Positions 21,896 to 30,794 of a DNA stretch of 64,000 nt are shown piece after piece. Source of the stretch: Mesorhizobium sp. ORS 3324. Lineage in GTDB: Bacteria; Pseudomonadota; Alphaproteobacteria; Rhizobiales; Rhizobiaceae. The position numbers and the translations under genes are program-made. The notes under the pieces are model-generated. The model was not told the origin of the DNA. It saw nothing but the letters and a program-made list of their open reading frames with translations, and did no database searches. The stretch lies in assembly GCA_000824825.2 (NCBI GenBank), contig LM655188.1:95053-159052 (forward strand), written 5' to 3'. Within the stretch, counting starts at the first letter, position 1; each line of letters begins with the position of its first letter.

Positions 21896-21898
21896 GCC

Positions 21899-22033
21899 AT
21901 GAGCTGGCTTGCTTTGGCAGTCGTCATTGTCGGCATCGGTCTCCCAGCTATTCTGGCTGCGGTCTATTGTTGGACCGACCTCGAAACCCGCAAAGGCCGT
22001 GGGTGGAATTGGCTGAAAGACAAAGGCCTCTAG
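21899..22033 (+). CDS. 44-residue single-helix membrane protein
   Basis: A short frame starting ATG at 21899, three bases after the stop of the preceding gene. It encodes one hydrophobic helix (WLALAVVIVGIGLPAILAAV) followed by a polar tail (YCWTDLETRKGRGWNWLKD). Tight spacing and a clear hydrophobic-then-charged layout support it as real. No family is recognised; the pair may be a small envelope module. Confidence 0.5.
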   Translation: MSWLALAVVIVGIGLPAILAAVYCWTDLETRKGRGWNWLKDKGL

Positions 22034-22157
22034 CGCGACCCGCCCCAAACAGCGGATGAATGTGGCCTAGTCGTTCTTCTTCCGCTTGGCCCGTTTGGGT
22101 CTGTCAAATATACAATCTCACCGACCAGACGGGTTCAAACCGTGAACAAAATCTGGC

Positions 22158-22670
22158 ATGGTGGCTGCCATGCCTCTTGTTTCCCCGATTCCCATCAACC
22201 CCCTGATCGACGGCCGCCAGTCAGAGCGCGCCATGCTGGTGCGGCGCGGCGTGCAGCGGCTGCTTTCGGAAATGGGCGCGCATGTGTTGCCGGAACTGTC
22301 GCTCGCCACCGGCCGCCGCGCCGACCTCGTCGCGCTGACCCGGCAGGGCGACATCTGGATCATCGAGATCAAATCCTCGATCGAGGATTTTCGCGTCGAC
22401 CGCAAATGGCCGGACTACCGGCTGCATTCCGACCGCTTCTTCTTCGCCACCCATCCCGGCGTGCCGCAGGAGATTTTTCCGGAGGAATGCGGCTTCATCC
22501 TCTCCGACGGCTATGGCGCGGAAATCCTGCGCGAGGCGCCGGAGCACCGCATGGCGGCGGCGACGCGCAAGGCGCTGATGCTGAGGATCGCGCGGGCCGG
22601 CGCGGCGCGGCTGCTGGCGGCGGAGCTTGCCGGTGTGGCGGTGCCGGCGCTGGACGGGGAGAGCGAGTAG
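22158..22670 (+). CDS. mmcB: MmcB-family DNA repair protein
   Basis: A 170-residue protein with a PD-(D/E)xK nuclease-like core: GRRADLVALT followed by IWIIEIKSSIEDFRVD and WPDYRLHSDRFFFA. This matches the alphaproteobacterial MmcB family (first described through mitomycin C sensitivity in Caulobacter), thought to process damaged DNA. Two start codons, at 22158 and 22170, are possible. A palindromic repeat follows the stop. Confidence 0.85.
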   Translation: MVAAMPLVSPIPINPLIDGRQSERAMLVRRGVQRLLSEMGAHVLPELSLATGRRADLVALTRQGDIWIIEIKSSIEDFRVDRKWPDYRLHSDRFFFATHPGVPQEIFPEECGFILSDGYGAEILREAPEHRMAAATRKALMLRIARAGAARLLAAELAGVAVPALDGESE

Positions 22671-22677
22671 CGCCTTC

Positions 22678-22892
22678 TTCCTCGCCCCACGGAGTGGGGA
22701 GAGGTGGCCCGGCGAAGCCGGGTCGGAGAGGGGCCCGCGCGGCGTTTGGAAATTAAGCTGCCTCTGTATGTTCCGTATCGCGCTGGCCTTGCGTCCCTTC
22801 CTGTATCGGCTCGGACGTCGCGAAAGTCGTCCCCCGCTCCGTCCCGGGTTCGCCGGGCCACCTCTCCCCCGCTTTCGCGGGGGCGAGGAAAT
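22678..22892. repeat. palindromic intergenic repeat (family A)
   Basis: The left arm (cttcctcgccccacggagtg, then gagaggtggcccggcgaagc) and the right arm (cgccgggccacctctccccc, then gggggcgaggaa) are inverted copies around about 100 bp. It fills the space between the convergent mmcB and nhaA genes. Confidence 0.8.
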
Positions 22893-22908
22893 AGGCGTTG
22901 CGGCCGGC

Positions 22909-24105
22909 CTACTCCACCTCTTCCTCCGCCCCGCCCGCCGGCGGCGCCGTCAGCAGCACCGCGGCGCCCAGCAACGCCGCGACAAGCGAACCCGCCAAGA
23001 TGCCGACCTTGACCGCGTCCTGAAGCGCCGCGTCGTTGGCGAAGGCGAGCAGGCCGATGAACAGGCTCATGGTGAAGCCGATGCCGCACAGCAGCGAGAT
23101 GCCGAGCATGTGCAGCCAGCCGGCATGGGCCGGCAGGTCGGCGAGGCCGAGCCGGATGGCGATGCCCGAGGAGGCGAACACGCCGACCAGCTTGCCGACA
23201 ACCAGGCCTGCGGCGACGCCGAGTGTCAGCGGCTCGACCAGAGCGGCAAAGCTCAGGCCGCCGAGCGGGACGCCGGCATTGGCGAAGCCGAAGATCGGGA
23301 TGACGATGAAGGGGACCAGGCTGTGCAGGCCGTGTTCCAGGCGGTGAAGCGGCGAATGCTCCTGATCGTGGCCGATGCCGGGCGAGCGCTCGAGCGGAAT
23401 GGTGAGCGCCAGCGCCACGCCGGCAAGCGTGGCATGCACGCCCGATTTCAGCACCAGCACCCAAAGCACCGCGCCGAGCACGAGATAGGGCAAGAGGTGC
23501 ATCACGCGCATGCGATTAAGCGCGACGAGCACGGCGATGGCCGCGAAGGCCGCCGCCAGATAGGCGAGCGACAGGCCGCTAGTGTAAAACAGCGCGATGA
23601 TGATGACGGCGCCGAGATCGTCGATGATTGCGAGCGCCGTGAGGAACACCTTGAGCGAGGCCGGCACGCGGCTGCCGAGCAGCGACAAGACGCCGAGCGC
23701 GAAGGCGATGTCCGTGGCGGTCGGGATCGCCCAGCCGGAGAGCGCCGCCTGGTTGTTCCGGTTGACGGCGACATAGACCAGCGCCGGGACCAGCATGCCG
23801 CCGGCGGCGGCGATGCCCGGCAGCACGCGGCGCGGCCAGGTCGAGAGCTGGCCGTCCAGCATCTCGCGCTTGATCTCCAGCCCGACCAGCAGGAAGAACA
23901 CCGCCATCAGCCCGTCATTGATCCAATGCGAGACGCTGAGCGGTCCGAGATAGGCATGGAGGACGGCGAAATAGGTTCCGGCGAGCGGCGAGTTGGCGAC
24001 GATCAAAGCCAGCGCCGCTGCCGCCATCAGGATAATGCCGCCGGCCGCCTCGCCGTCAAGGAACTCGCGAAGGATCGATTTCGGCCGCTGCATCTGGTCC
24101 TTCAT
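22909..24105 (-). CDS. nhaA: Na+/H+ antiporter NhaA
   Basis: A 398-residue inner-membrane antiporter exchanging cytoplasmic Na+ for external protons. The ion-binding aspartate pair is in [13 protein letters not shown] near 161-163. [16 protein letters not shown] and the [13 protein letters not shown] segment are family hallmarks. The ATG at 24105, preceded by AGGGAG, is chosen over one 12 codons upstream. A hydrophilic linker with [16 protein letters not shown] precedes the last helices. The C-terminal tail is acidic (GGAEEEVE). Confidence 0.95.
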   Translation of the reverse strand: MKDQMQRPKSILREFLDGEAAGGIILMAAAALALIVANSPLAGTYFAVLHAYLGPLSVSHWINDGLMAVFFLLVGLEIKREMLDGQLSTWPRRVLPGIAAAGGMLVPALVYVAVNRNNQAALSGWAIPTATDIAFALGVLSLLGSRVPASLKVFLTALAIIDDLGAVIIIALFYTSGLSLAYLAAAFAAIAVLVALNRMRVMHLLPYLVLGAVLWVLVLKSGVHATLAGVALALTIPLERSPGIGHDQEHSPLHRLEHGLHSLVPFIVIPIFGFANAGVPLGGLSFAALVEPLTLGVAAGLVVGKLVGVFASSGIAIRLGLADLPAHAGWLHMLGISLLCGIGFTMSLFIGLLAFANDAALQDAVKVGILAGSLVAALLGAAVLLTAPPAGGAEEEVE

Positions 24106-24217
24106 GTCGACTCCCTGATGCCGACGGTCGGCCGGAATCATTCACGATGATGCGCAAGCGTCGTCGATGACGCAAGGCGCGCCAGGTACCTTGAAGATTG
24201 GCCGAGACGCCCGTCGC

Positions 24218-24403
24218 TTCGTCATCCTGGGGCGGAGCGAGGAGCGAAGCGACGCGGCGCAGACCCCAGGATCCATGCCGTGACTTCAGAGCGCTGCTGC
24301 GATGCAGTATTTGCCCCGTTTGCATTCTTCGGCCGAGGTAACGGCATGGATCCCAGGGTCTCCGCGACGGAGCTTCGCTCCTGCTTCGCCCTGGGATGAC
24401 GGC
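24218..24403. repeat. long inverted repeat (family B)
   Basis: The left arm (ttcgtcatcctggggcggag, continuing cgaggagcgaagc) and the right arm (gcttcgctcctgcttcgccc, continuing tgggatgacg) are inverted around an inner pair (caggatccatgccgt / acggcatggatccc). The same layout recurs at 26695-26873. It lies between nhaA and actR, in a 360-bp gap with no gene. Confidence 0.8.
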
Positions 24404-24465
24404 GTTGGGGAGGCTTTCGCCAATTGTGAACGCTTGCGCCGGCTCCCTCCGGCGATGCTCCGATC

Positions 24466-25029
24466 CTAACGCGGCGCGCGCTTTGCCAGAATCCGCTGCA
24501 GGGTGCGGCGATGCATGTTGAGGCGGCGCGCGGTCTCGGAAACGTTGCGGTCGCACATTTCGTAGACGCGCTGGATATGCTCCCAGCGCACGCGGTCGGC
24601 CGACATCGGGTTTTCCGGGGGTGCGGCGCGCTCGCCGGCGGTGCGGGTCAGCGCGGCGAAGACGTCGTCGGCGTCGGCGGGCTTGGACAGATAATCGACG
24701 GCGCCGAGCTTCACCGCCGTCACCGCGGTGGCGATGTTGCCGTAGCCTGTCAGGATGATGGTGCGGGAATCGTCGCGCTTCTCGCGGATGGCGGCGACCA
24801 CGTCGAGGCCGTTGCCGTCGCCCAGCCGCATGTCGACCACCGCATAGGCGGGCGGACGGGCGCGCGCCTTGGCGACGGCCTCTTCCACGCTCTCCGCCGT
24901 CTCGACCGCGAAGCCCCTGGTTTCCATGGCGCGGGCGAGCCGGGTAAGGAACGGCTTGTCGTCGTCGACGATCAGCAGCGAGGTGTCCTCGCCTTCTACC
25001 ATTGCGCCGGTGGGTTCTTCTGCGCTCAT
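24466..25029 (-). CDS. actR: redox response regulator ActR (RegA/PrrA family)
   Basis: A 187-residue two-domain regulator. The receiver domain (about 16-130) has the acidic pocket DDD at 22-24, phospho-acceptor D66 in VVDMRLGDGNG and the conserved Lys in LSKPAD. The C-terminal Fis-type helix-turn-helix is NVSETARRLNMHRRTLQRIL. RegA homologues control redox-dependent genes such as CO2 fixation, nitrogen and respiratory genes; in rhizobia ActR is also linked to acid tolerance. Its cognate kinase gene lies upstream, separated by a dispersed repeat. Confidence 0.95.
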   Translation of the reverse strand: MSAEEPTGAMVEGEDTSLLIVDDDKPFLTRLARAMETRGFAVETAESVEEAVAKARARPPAYAVVDMRLGDGNGLDVVAAIREKRDDSRTIILTGYGNIATAVTAVKLGAVDYLSKPADADDVFAALTRTAGERAAPPENPMSADRVRWEHIQRVYEMCDRNVSETARRLNMHRRTLQRILAKRAPR

Positions 25030-25049
25030 TTCGTCAGCATCCTACTGAC

Positions 25050-25155
25050 TTAAAGCGCTTTCGCCTCGAAACGGATTCCAGCGAACGCGCCTTAAGTCCT
25101 TGTTCCGGGCATGTCGTTTTCCCAAAACCGCTACGCACTTTTTGGGCGACATGCC
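25050..25155. repeat. dispersed repeat (family C)
   Basis: It includes aaagcgctttcgcctcgaaa, then taagtccttgttccgggcat and the hairpin arms gcatgtcgttttcccaaaac / gcactttttgggcgacatgc. It sits inside the actS-actR intergenic space of about 210 bp. Confidence 0.75.
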
Positions 25156-25240
25156 TTACTTTTACGCAGATACAATTCTGCAACAGCAATGTCCAATTTT
25201 TACAGCCGGCAACAGAGCTGCCATGCGGCAAACGCAAGAC

Positions 25241-26566
25241 TCAGGCGTTATCGAACATCGTCCCGGACAGCTGCTGGGGATTGAGGAACACGCTGCGCGG
25301 CCAGGTGATCTGCACCACTGCGCCCTCGCCCAGCCCGCTCGAATTGCGGAAGTCGAGCGTCGCGCCTGAGCGCTCCAGCAAGGTCTTGGCGATGAACAGG
25401 CCGAGGCCGAGGCCGCCGCCGGCCTCGCTGCCCTGGCGGGTCGACATATAGGGCTCGCCGATGCGGTCGATGATCTCCGGCGGGAAGCCCGGCCCGTCGT
25501 CGATGATGGAAAAGGAGACTTCGGTCTCGTCCCAGTTCCAGCTGACGGTGACGGTCTTCCTGGCAAAGTCGACGGCGTTCTCGACTAGGTTGCCGAGCCC
25601 GTAGATGACACCGGGGCTGCGCTGGCCGACCGGCTCCGGGCCGATACGCTCGCCGGGACGCAGCCGGATCGAGATGCCGAAGTCGCGGTGCGGCGCCGTC
25701 ACCTCCTCGACCAGCGAGGTCAGCGGCAGGCGCGAAAGGTGCTGCTCGCCTTCCGTGGACAGGCTGGTGAGCCGCTTCAGGATCTCGCGGCAGCGCTCGC
25801 TCTGCGAGCGCAGCAGCTTCACGTCCTCCGCGAATTTCGCATCCTGGCCGAGCGCCTTTTCCATTTCCTTGGCGACGACGGTGATGGTGGCCAAAGGGGT
25901 GCCTAGCTCATGCGCGGCGGCCGCCGCGAGCCCGTCGAGCGCGGAGAGATGCTGCTCGCGCTGCAGCACCAGCTCAGTGGCGGCGAGCGCATTGGCAAGC
26001 AGGCGCGCCTCGGCCGCGACGCGGAAGGCGTAGATGGCGGTGAAGGCGATCGAGGCGAATACCGCCATCCACATGCCGGCGACATAGATGAAGGGCATCG
26101 GCAGCGGCGCGCCCTCGTACCATGGCAGCGGCAGATGGAAGAACACCAGCAGCGTTGCCGCCGAAATCACCAGCGCGCCCAGCACCGCGGTGAGGCGCAG
26201 CGGCAGCGACGCAGCGGAGATGACGACGGGCACCGAGAGCAGGACCGAGAACGGGTTGGTGAGGCCGCCGGTCATATAGAGCAGGCCCGCGAGCTGCAGG
26301 CTGTCGATGGTTAGGATAACGAAAGCCGAGAGCGGCGTCAGCCGATGCGCCGCCGGATAGCGGAAGGTGAGCCAGAGGTTCATCCAGGCCGAGCAGGCGA
26401 TCAGCGCGAAGCACATCGAGACCGGCAGCGGGAATTTCAGCCCGTAGGCGACGACGAGCACCGCGATGCTCTGGCCGACGATGGCCAGCCAGCGCAGGCG
26501 GATCAGCGTGTTGAGCCGCAGCCGCTGGCTCTGCTGGGAATCGGGCGCGCGCAGAATGTTGATCAT
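25241..26566 (-). CDS. actS: redox sensor histidine kinase ActS (RegB/PrrB family)
   Basis: A 441-residue inner-membrane kinase with about six helices in the first 185 residues. The ubiquinone-binding GGxxNPF motif of RegB is present as GGLTNPF at 100-106. The phosphorylated H219 is in AAHELGTPLATI. The redox-active cysteine of RegB proteins corresponds to C259 in SERCREILKRL. The ATPase core has NLVENAVDFA, DDGPGFP and GGLGLGLFIAKTLL. With ActR it forms a membrane redox sensing pair. All features that make RegB redox-responsive are intact. Confidence 0.95.
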   Translation of the reverse strand: MINILRAPDSQQSQRLRLNTLIRLRWLAIVGQSIAVLVVAYGLKFPLPVSMCFALIACSAWMNLWLTFRYPAAHRLTPLSAFVILTIDSLQLAGLLYMTGGLTNPFSVLLSVPVVISAASLPLRLTAVLGALVISAATLLVFFHLPLPWYEGAPLPMPFIYVAGMWMAVFASIAFTAIYAFRVAAEARLLANALAATELVLQREQHLSALDGLAAAAAHELGTPLATITVVAKEMEKALGQDAKFAEDVKLLRSQSERCREILKRLTSLSTEGEQHLSRLPLTSLVEEVTAPHRDFGISIRLRPGERIGPEPVGQRSPGVIYGLGNLVENAVDFARKTVTVSWNWDETEVSFSIIDDGPGFPPEIIDRIGEPYMSTRQGSEAGGGLGLGLFIAKTLLERSGATLDFRNSSGLGEGAVVQITWPRSVFLNPQQLSGTMFDNA

Positions 26567-26694
26567 CGACTTACGATTATAACCGCGGGAGAGTAAGCGC
26601 TAGTAGTGCTGTAAACGGGGCCTGACCGGTCCGGCAGCTGGTGTTCGGTTCACCCATCATGAGCGCTTGGTGATTGGCCGCGGCCCCTCGCGAT

Positions 26695-26873
26695 TTCGTC
26701 ATCCACGGGCGGAGCGAAGCGGAGCGCATACCCGAGGATCCATTCCGTTACCTTGACCACAGAATGCAGCGGAGCAGAATTCTGAACCGTCGCAACGCCT
26801 GGAAGTCATGGCATGGATCCTCGGGTCTACGCGCGTCGCTTCGCTCCTTGCTCCGCCCGTGGATGATGAAGTC
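26695..26873. repeat. long inverted repeat (family B)
   Basis: The left arm (cgtcatccacgggcggagcg) and the right arm (gctccgcccgtggatgatga) are inverted, with an inner pair gaggatccatt / atggatcctc. It is the second copy of the element at 24218 and lies between actS and hrpB in a 375-bp gap with no gene. Confidence 0.8.
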
Positions 26874-26941
26874 ATGGGCGTTTGCGCCAATCGCCATGCG
26901 GTCCGTCAACGCAAGCGGCCTGTCAAGGCTCCTGCCCACGG

Positions 26942-29404
26942 TCACGTTCCGCGCGGCTTGGCGCGGCTGGTGGCGGCCGCCAGCAGCGGGTTTTCCGGCC
27001 AGACATGCTTGGGATAGCGTCCGCGCATGTCGGTCCGCACATCCGCCCAGGAGCCGCGCCAGAAGCCGGGCAGATCGCGCGTCGTCTGGATCGGGCGGTG
27101 CGCCGGCGACAAGAGCTCGAGCGTCAGCGGCACCGTGCCGCTGGCGATCGAAGGATGGCGGTCGAGGCCGAACAGCTCCTGCACACGGATGGCCAGCACC
27201 GGCCACTCGCCGTCATAGCGGATCGGCACGTGGCTGCCCGATGGCGCGTCGAAGTGGGTCGGCGCCAGGGAGTCCACCCTGCGCTGCAAGTCGTGTGGGA
27301 CCAGCGACATCAGTCCAGCTGCGAGTGTTCCCGGCTTGATCGCAGCAAGAGAGGCACTGCCTTCGAGGAAAGGCAGCAGCCAGTGGTCGAGGCGGTCGAG
27401 AAGCGCCTGGTCCGATACGTCGGGCCAGGGCGCTCCGAGGCCGCGATTGAGCCAGCCGAGCCGCTGGCGCAGCGTTTCGGCCTCCCTGCCCCAGTCGAGC
27501 AGCGACAGACCGTGCTCGCGCAGCGCGTCCAAGATGGCCCGGTCCGCATCGGCGCCCGAAGGCGCCGGCAGCATGCGCTCGGAAAGCGTGATGGCGCCAA
27601 GCCGCGCAGTCTCGCGCACGCGCACGGCGCGCCGCTCGCGGTCGAAGCTGGTTTCACGCTTCGTCTCGATGCGGTCGGCAAGTGCCGAGCGGATGTCGGC
27701 TTCGTCGACGGGCGCGGCAGCGGTGATGCGGGCGTTCTGCGCCTTGCCGTGCAGGTCGGCGACGACCAGCCAGGTCTCGCCGGCCAGCGGATCGGCAGCG
27801 TCGACCATCGCGCCGGAGCCGTTGGCGAGCACGAAGCGGCCGCGCTCGCCGCGGGCTCTCGCGATGCGATCCGGCCAGGCGTGGATGAGGTGGGCGCCGG
27901 CCTGGGCCGGCGTGTCGGCCCTTCCGCCGCCAGCCTGCCTGGCCAGGCGCTCGGCGAGCTGCCGTGCGGCGTTGGCGCGCGGCGATTTTTCCGTGCGAAA
28001 TCGCATCAGTCGGCGTTCGAGGTCGGCGCTATCGCCGCCAAGGCCGCGCTCGGTGAGCAGCACGGCAAGGGTTGCCGCTTCGAGCGCCTGGCCCGCCCTT
28101 GCCGCTTCCGCCACCATATGCGCGAGCCGCACCGGCAGAGCGAGCTTGCGCATCGCTGCGCCCGCCTCCGTCAGCCGGCCGGCGTCGTCGATGGCATGCA
28201 GCGCCTTGAGCAGAACCCTCGCCTCGTTGAGGGCGGGCGCCGGGGGCGGGTCGAGAAAGGACAGGCTCGACGGGTCGGCAACGCCGAAGGCGGCGCAGTC
28301 GAGCAGCAGGCCGGAAAGGTCGGCCTCGAGGATCTCCGGCGGCGTGAAGGCGGGAAGCGCCGCCGTCTGCTCGGTTCGCCACAGCCGGATGGCGACGCCG
28401 GGCTGCGTTCGCCCTGCGCGCCCGGCGCGCTGGTCGGCCGAGGCCTTGCTGACGCGCACCGTCTCCAGCCGGGTTAGGCCGCTGGCCGGCTCGTAGCGCG
28501 GCAGCCGCGATAGGCCGGAATCGATGACGACGCGCACGCCGTCGATGGTGATAGAGGTCTCGGCGATCGATGTCGCCAGCACCACCTTGCGGCGGCCCGC
28601 GGGAGCCGGCTTGATCGCGGCATCCTGCGCCCTGTTGTCGAGCTGGCCATAGAGCGGAACGATATCGGTATCGACCGCGACATTGTCTTGAAGCCGCTCG
28701 GCAGTGCGCTCGATCTCGCGCTGTCCGGGCAGGAAGGCGAGCACGCTCCCCTGCTCCGCGCCAAGCGCGGAACGGACCGCCTTGGCCATGGCATCCTCGA
28801 CGGCCACGCCGGCCGGCCGCTCGTCATAGCGGATCGCGACCGGGAAAGCGCGGCCCTCGCTTTCGATCACCGGTGCCCCGGCAAGCAATTTTGCAACCCG
28901 CGCGCCATCGAGCGTCGCCGACATGACGAGCAGGCGTAGATCGGGCCGCAGCGCGCCCTGCACGTCGAGCGCCAGCGCGAGGCCGAAATCGCCGTCGAGC
29001 GAGCGCTCGTGGAATTCGTCGAAGATCACCGCCGAAACGCCGGGCAGCTCCGGATCGTCGAGGATCATGCGGGACAGCACGCCTTCGGTGACGACGAGTA
29101 TCTTCGTTCGCGCCGAGGTGCGGTTTTCCATGCGCATGGCGTAGCCGACGGTGCCGCCAGGCTCTTCGCCGAGCAGCTCGGCCATGCGGCGCGCGGCGGC
29201 GCGGGCGGCCAGCCGGCGCGGCTCGAGCAGCACGATCCGGCCCGCGCCGAGCCAGGGCGCGTCGAGCAGCGCCAGCGGCACCAGCGTCGTCTTGCCGGCG
29301 CCGGGTGGCGCCACCAGCACGGCGCTGCTGCAACGGCCAAGCGTCTGGCCGAGCGCCGGCAGCACGGCGGTCACCGGAAGCTCCGGCAGGGTTTCTGTCT
29401 TCAT
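26942..29404 (-). CDS. hrpB: ATP-dependent helicase HrpB
   Basis: An 820-residue DEAH-type helicase. Walker A is APPGAGKTT at 32-40, the DEFH box is in VIFDEFHERSLDGD near 128, the SAT motif follows in VMSATLDG, and the motif VI region SKASADQRAGRAGRTQPG is complete. The C-terminal half has the HrpB-specific domain with the closing PFWRGSW-type segment (LPGFWRGSWADVRTDMRGRYPKH). The nucleic acid target in bacteria is not established. Convergent neighbours are absent; it reads away from the DMT permease gene. Confidence 0.95.
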   Translation of the reverse strand: MKTETLPELPVTAVLPALGQTLGRCSSAVLVAPPGAGKTTLVPLALLDAPWLGAGRIVLLEPRRLAARAAARRMAELLGEEPGGTVGYAMRMENRTSARTKILVVTEGVLSRMILDDPELPGVSAVIFDEFHERSLDGDFGLALALDVQGALRPDLRLLVMSATLDGARVAKLLAGAPVIESEGRAFPVAIRYDERPAGVAVEDAMAKAVRSALGAEQGSVLAFLPGQREIERTAERLQDNVAVDTDIVPLYGQLDNRAQDAAIKPAPAGRRKVVLATSIAETSITIDGVRVVIDSGLSRLPRYEPASGLTRLETVRVSKASADQRAGRAGRTQPGVAIRLWRTEQTAALPAFTPPEILEADLSGLLLDCAAFGVADPSSLSFLDPPPAPALNEARVLLKALHAIDDAGRLTEAGAAMRKLALPVRLAHMVAEAARAGQALEAATLAVLLTERGLGGDSADLERRLMRFRTEKSPRANAARQLAERLARQAGGGRADTPAQAGAHLIHAWPDRIARARGERGRFVLANGSGAMVDAADPLAGETWLVVADLHGKAQNARITAAAPVDEADIRSALADRIETKRETSFDRERRAVRVRETARLGAITLSERMLPAPSGADADRAILDALREHGLSLLDWGREAETLRQRLGWLNRGLGAPWPDVSDQALLDRLDHWLLPFLEGSASLAAIKPGTLAAGLMSLVPHDLQRRVDSLAPTHFDAPSGSHVPIRYDGEWPVLAIRVQELFGLDRHPSIASGTVPLTLELLSPAHRPIQTTRDLPGFWRGSWADVRTDMRGRYPKHVWPENPLLAAATSRAKPRGT

Positions 29405-29453
29405 GGCGCCCGCATATCAGCGGCCAAGGTCAGCGCGCAACCGCCACGACAAA

Positions 29454-30344
29454 TCACAGCCTGGTGCGCGTGAACGGGTTCCAGCGCACGGTGCCCAGCC
29501 GCACCTCCTCGCGCACCATGGTGAGCAGCCCGGAGGCGCCGAGGACGGCAAGGCCTGCCAGCGTCAACAGGTCGGGATATTCCCGGAAGAACAGCGAGCC
29601 TAGGACGACCGCCCAGACGATCTGCGAATAATGCGTCGGCGCGATCCGGTTGGCCGGCGCGTATTTGGCCGCCAGAAGCTGCAGCAGCTGGCCGCAGGCG
29701 GTGAAGGCGCCGGCCATGATCAGCCAGACAAGCTGCTTGCCGTCCGGCACGGTGAACGACGTTGCCGCGGCGCCAAGGCCGTTGAAGACGAGGCCGTAGC
29801 CGATCAACACGCCGAGCATCGTGGTGCGCTTTTCCTGCTGCGCCAGCGAGCGCATCAGGATGACGCTGGTGGCGGCAAGGAAAGCGATCGCAAAGGCCGC
29901 GAGGTGGCCGAGATGCAGCTCGCGAAAGCCGGGGCGGACGACCAGCATGACGCCGGCAAAGCCGGCGACCACGGCCAGCCATCGCCAGGGGCCGACCTTC
30001 TCCTTCAGGACGACAGTGGAGAGGATGGTGACGAACAGCGGCGCCAGGAAGATCAGGGCGTAGACTTCCGCCAGCGGAATGGTGGTGAAGGCATAGACGC
30101 TGAGCACGCCGGAGGCGATACCTGCCCAGGCGCGGGCCTGCACGGCCCATGGCCGCCTGGTGCGCCAGAAGTCGCGCCAGCGCTCGCCGGCGGGGCAGGT
30201 GAAGAACAGGAAGCAGCCGGCAAACAAGGTCGTGAAGAAGCCGATCTCGAAGACCGTGAACTGCCCGCCCAGGCTCTTGATGACGGCGTCGCTGCACGAG
30301 TAGCTTGCATAGGCGATCAGGGCGAGCAGGATTCCGTTCGGCAC
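29454..30344 (-). CDS. DMT-superfamily permease (EamA type)
   Basis: A 296-residue inner-membrane protein with ten predicted helices in two EamA repeats; the repeat boundary is near 145. The second repeat includes LTLAGLAVLGASGLLTM. Members export amino acids, metabolites or drugs; substrate unknown. It ends about 50 bp before the hrpB start and may share its transcript. Confidence 0.85.
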   Translation of the reverse strand: MPNGILLALIAYASYSCSDAVIKSLGGQFTVFEIGFFTTLFAGCFLFFTCPAGERWRDFWRTRRPWAVQARAWAGIASGVLSVYAFTTIPLAEVYALIFLAPLFVTILSTVVLKEKVGPWRWLAVVAGFAGVMLVVRPGFRELHLGHLAAFAIAFLAATSVILMRSLAQQEKRTTMLGVLIGYGLVFNGLGAAATSFTVPDGKQLVWLIMAGAFTACGQLLQLLAAKYAPANRIAPTHYSQIVWAVVLGSLFFREYPDLLTLAGLAVLGASGLLTMVREEVRLGTVRWNPFTRTRL

Positions 30345-30367
30345 GTTCCGTTTCCGGCAGACAAAGT

Positions 30368-30556
30368 GTGAAGATACTGGCGCTGGGGACGGATCCCGAC
30401 GACATCGAGATCTTCATGTTCGGTACGATGGCCGCCTATGCCGCGCTAGGCGCAGAGCTCACTTTTGCGATAGCCACGGATGGCGCCAAGGGCGGCAAGG
30501 GCGATCCTGCGGCGCTCACCAGGGAATGGCGTGAGGAAGCGATCGCAGCGGACTAA
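30368..30556 (+). pseudogene. 3'-truncated PIG-L deacetylase-like gene
   Basis: From a GTG at 30368 the frame reads VKILALGTDPDDIEIFMFGT, closely like the start of PIG-L/LmbE N-acetylglucosaminyl deacetylases (usual AHPDDIE...GGT), then TFAIATDGAKGGKGDP and REEAIAAD. It stops after 62 residues, where the family runs to about 220, and the metal-binding His of AHPDD is replaced by Thr. No family sequence continues downstream in any frame. It is read as a remnant. Confidence 0.7.
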
Positions 30557-30654
30557 GCCGGCTGACGACCGGCCGAAGCGGCCGGCAGTTATTTCCCAAT
30601 AATTTCAAGCACGCGCTTCGCCATGCTGCGGCGCAGCAACGAATTCGCTTGCGT

Positions 30655-30694
30655 TGTTTAGTAAAAAGCGCACTACTAAACAAATTACTAAACA
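30655..30694. promoter_or_regulatory. operator-like triple repeat upstream of the ABC importer
   Basis: TGTTTAGTA (30655-30663) is followed by two direct copies of TACTAAACA (30674-30682 and 30686-30694). The first two form a dyad with a 10-base spacer; the last two repeat with a 12-base period, close to one helix turn. The site lies about 100 bp upstream of the binding-protein gene. LacI, ROK and DeoR regulators of sugar importers use such sites, but no regulator gene of these types is in the window. Confidence 0.65.
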
Positions 30695-30794
30695 TCGGCC
30701 GCGCATCGCGCACGATGTTCAGGCCCTCGGAGGAGCGAGGTTAAGGGCTTTTGAAACCGTCATCCGGACGCGTTTCGCAAATGGGAGGTAAGGC

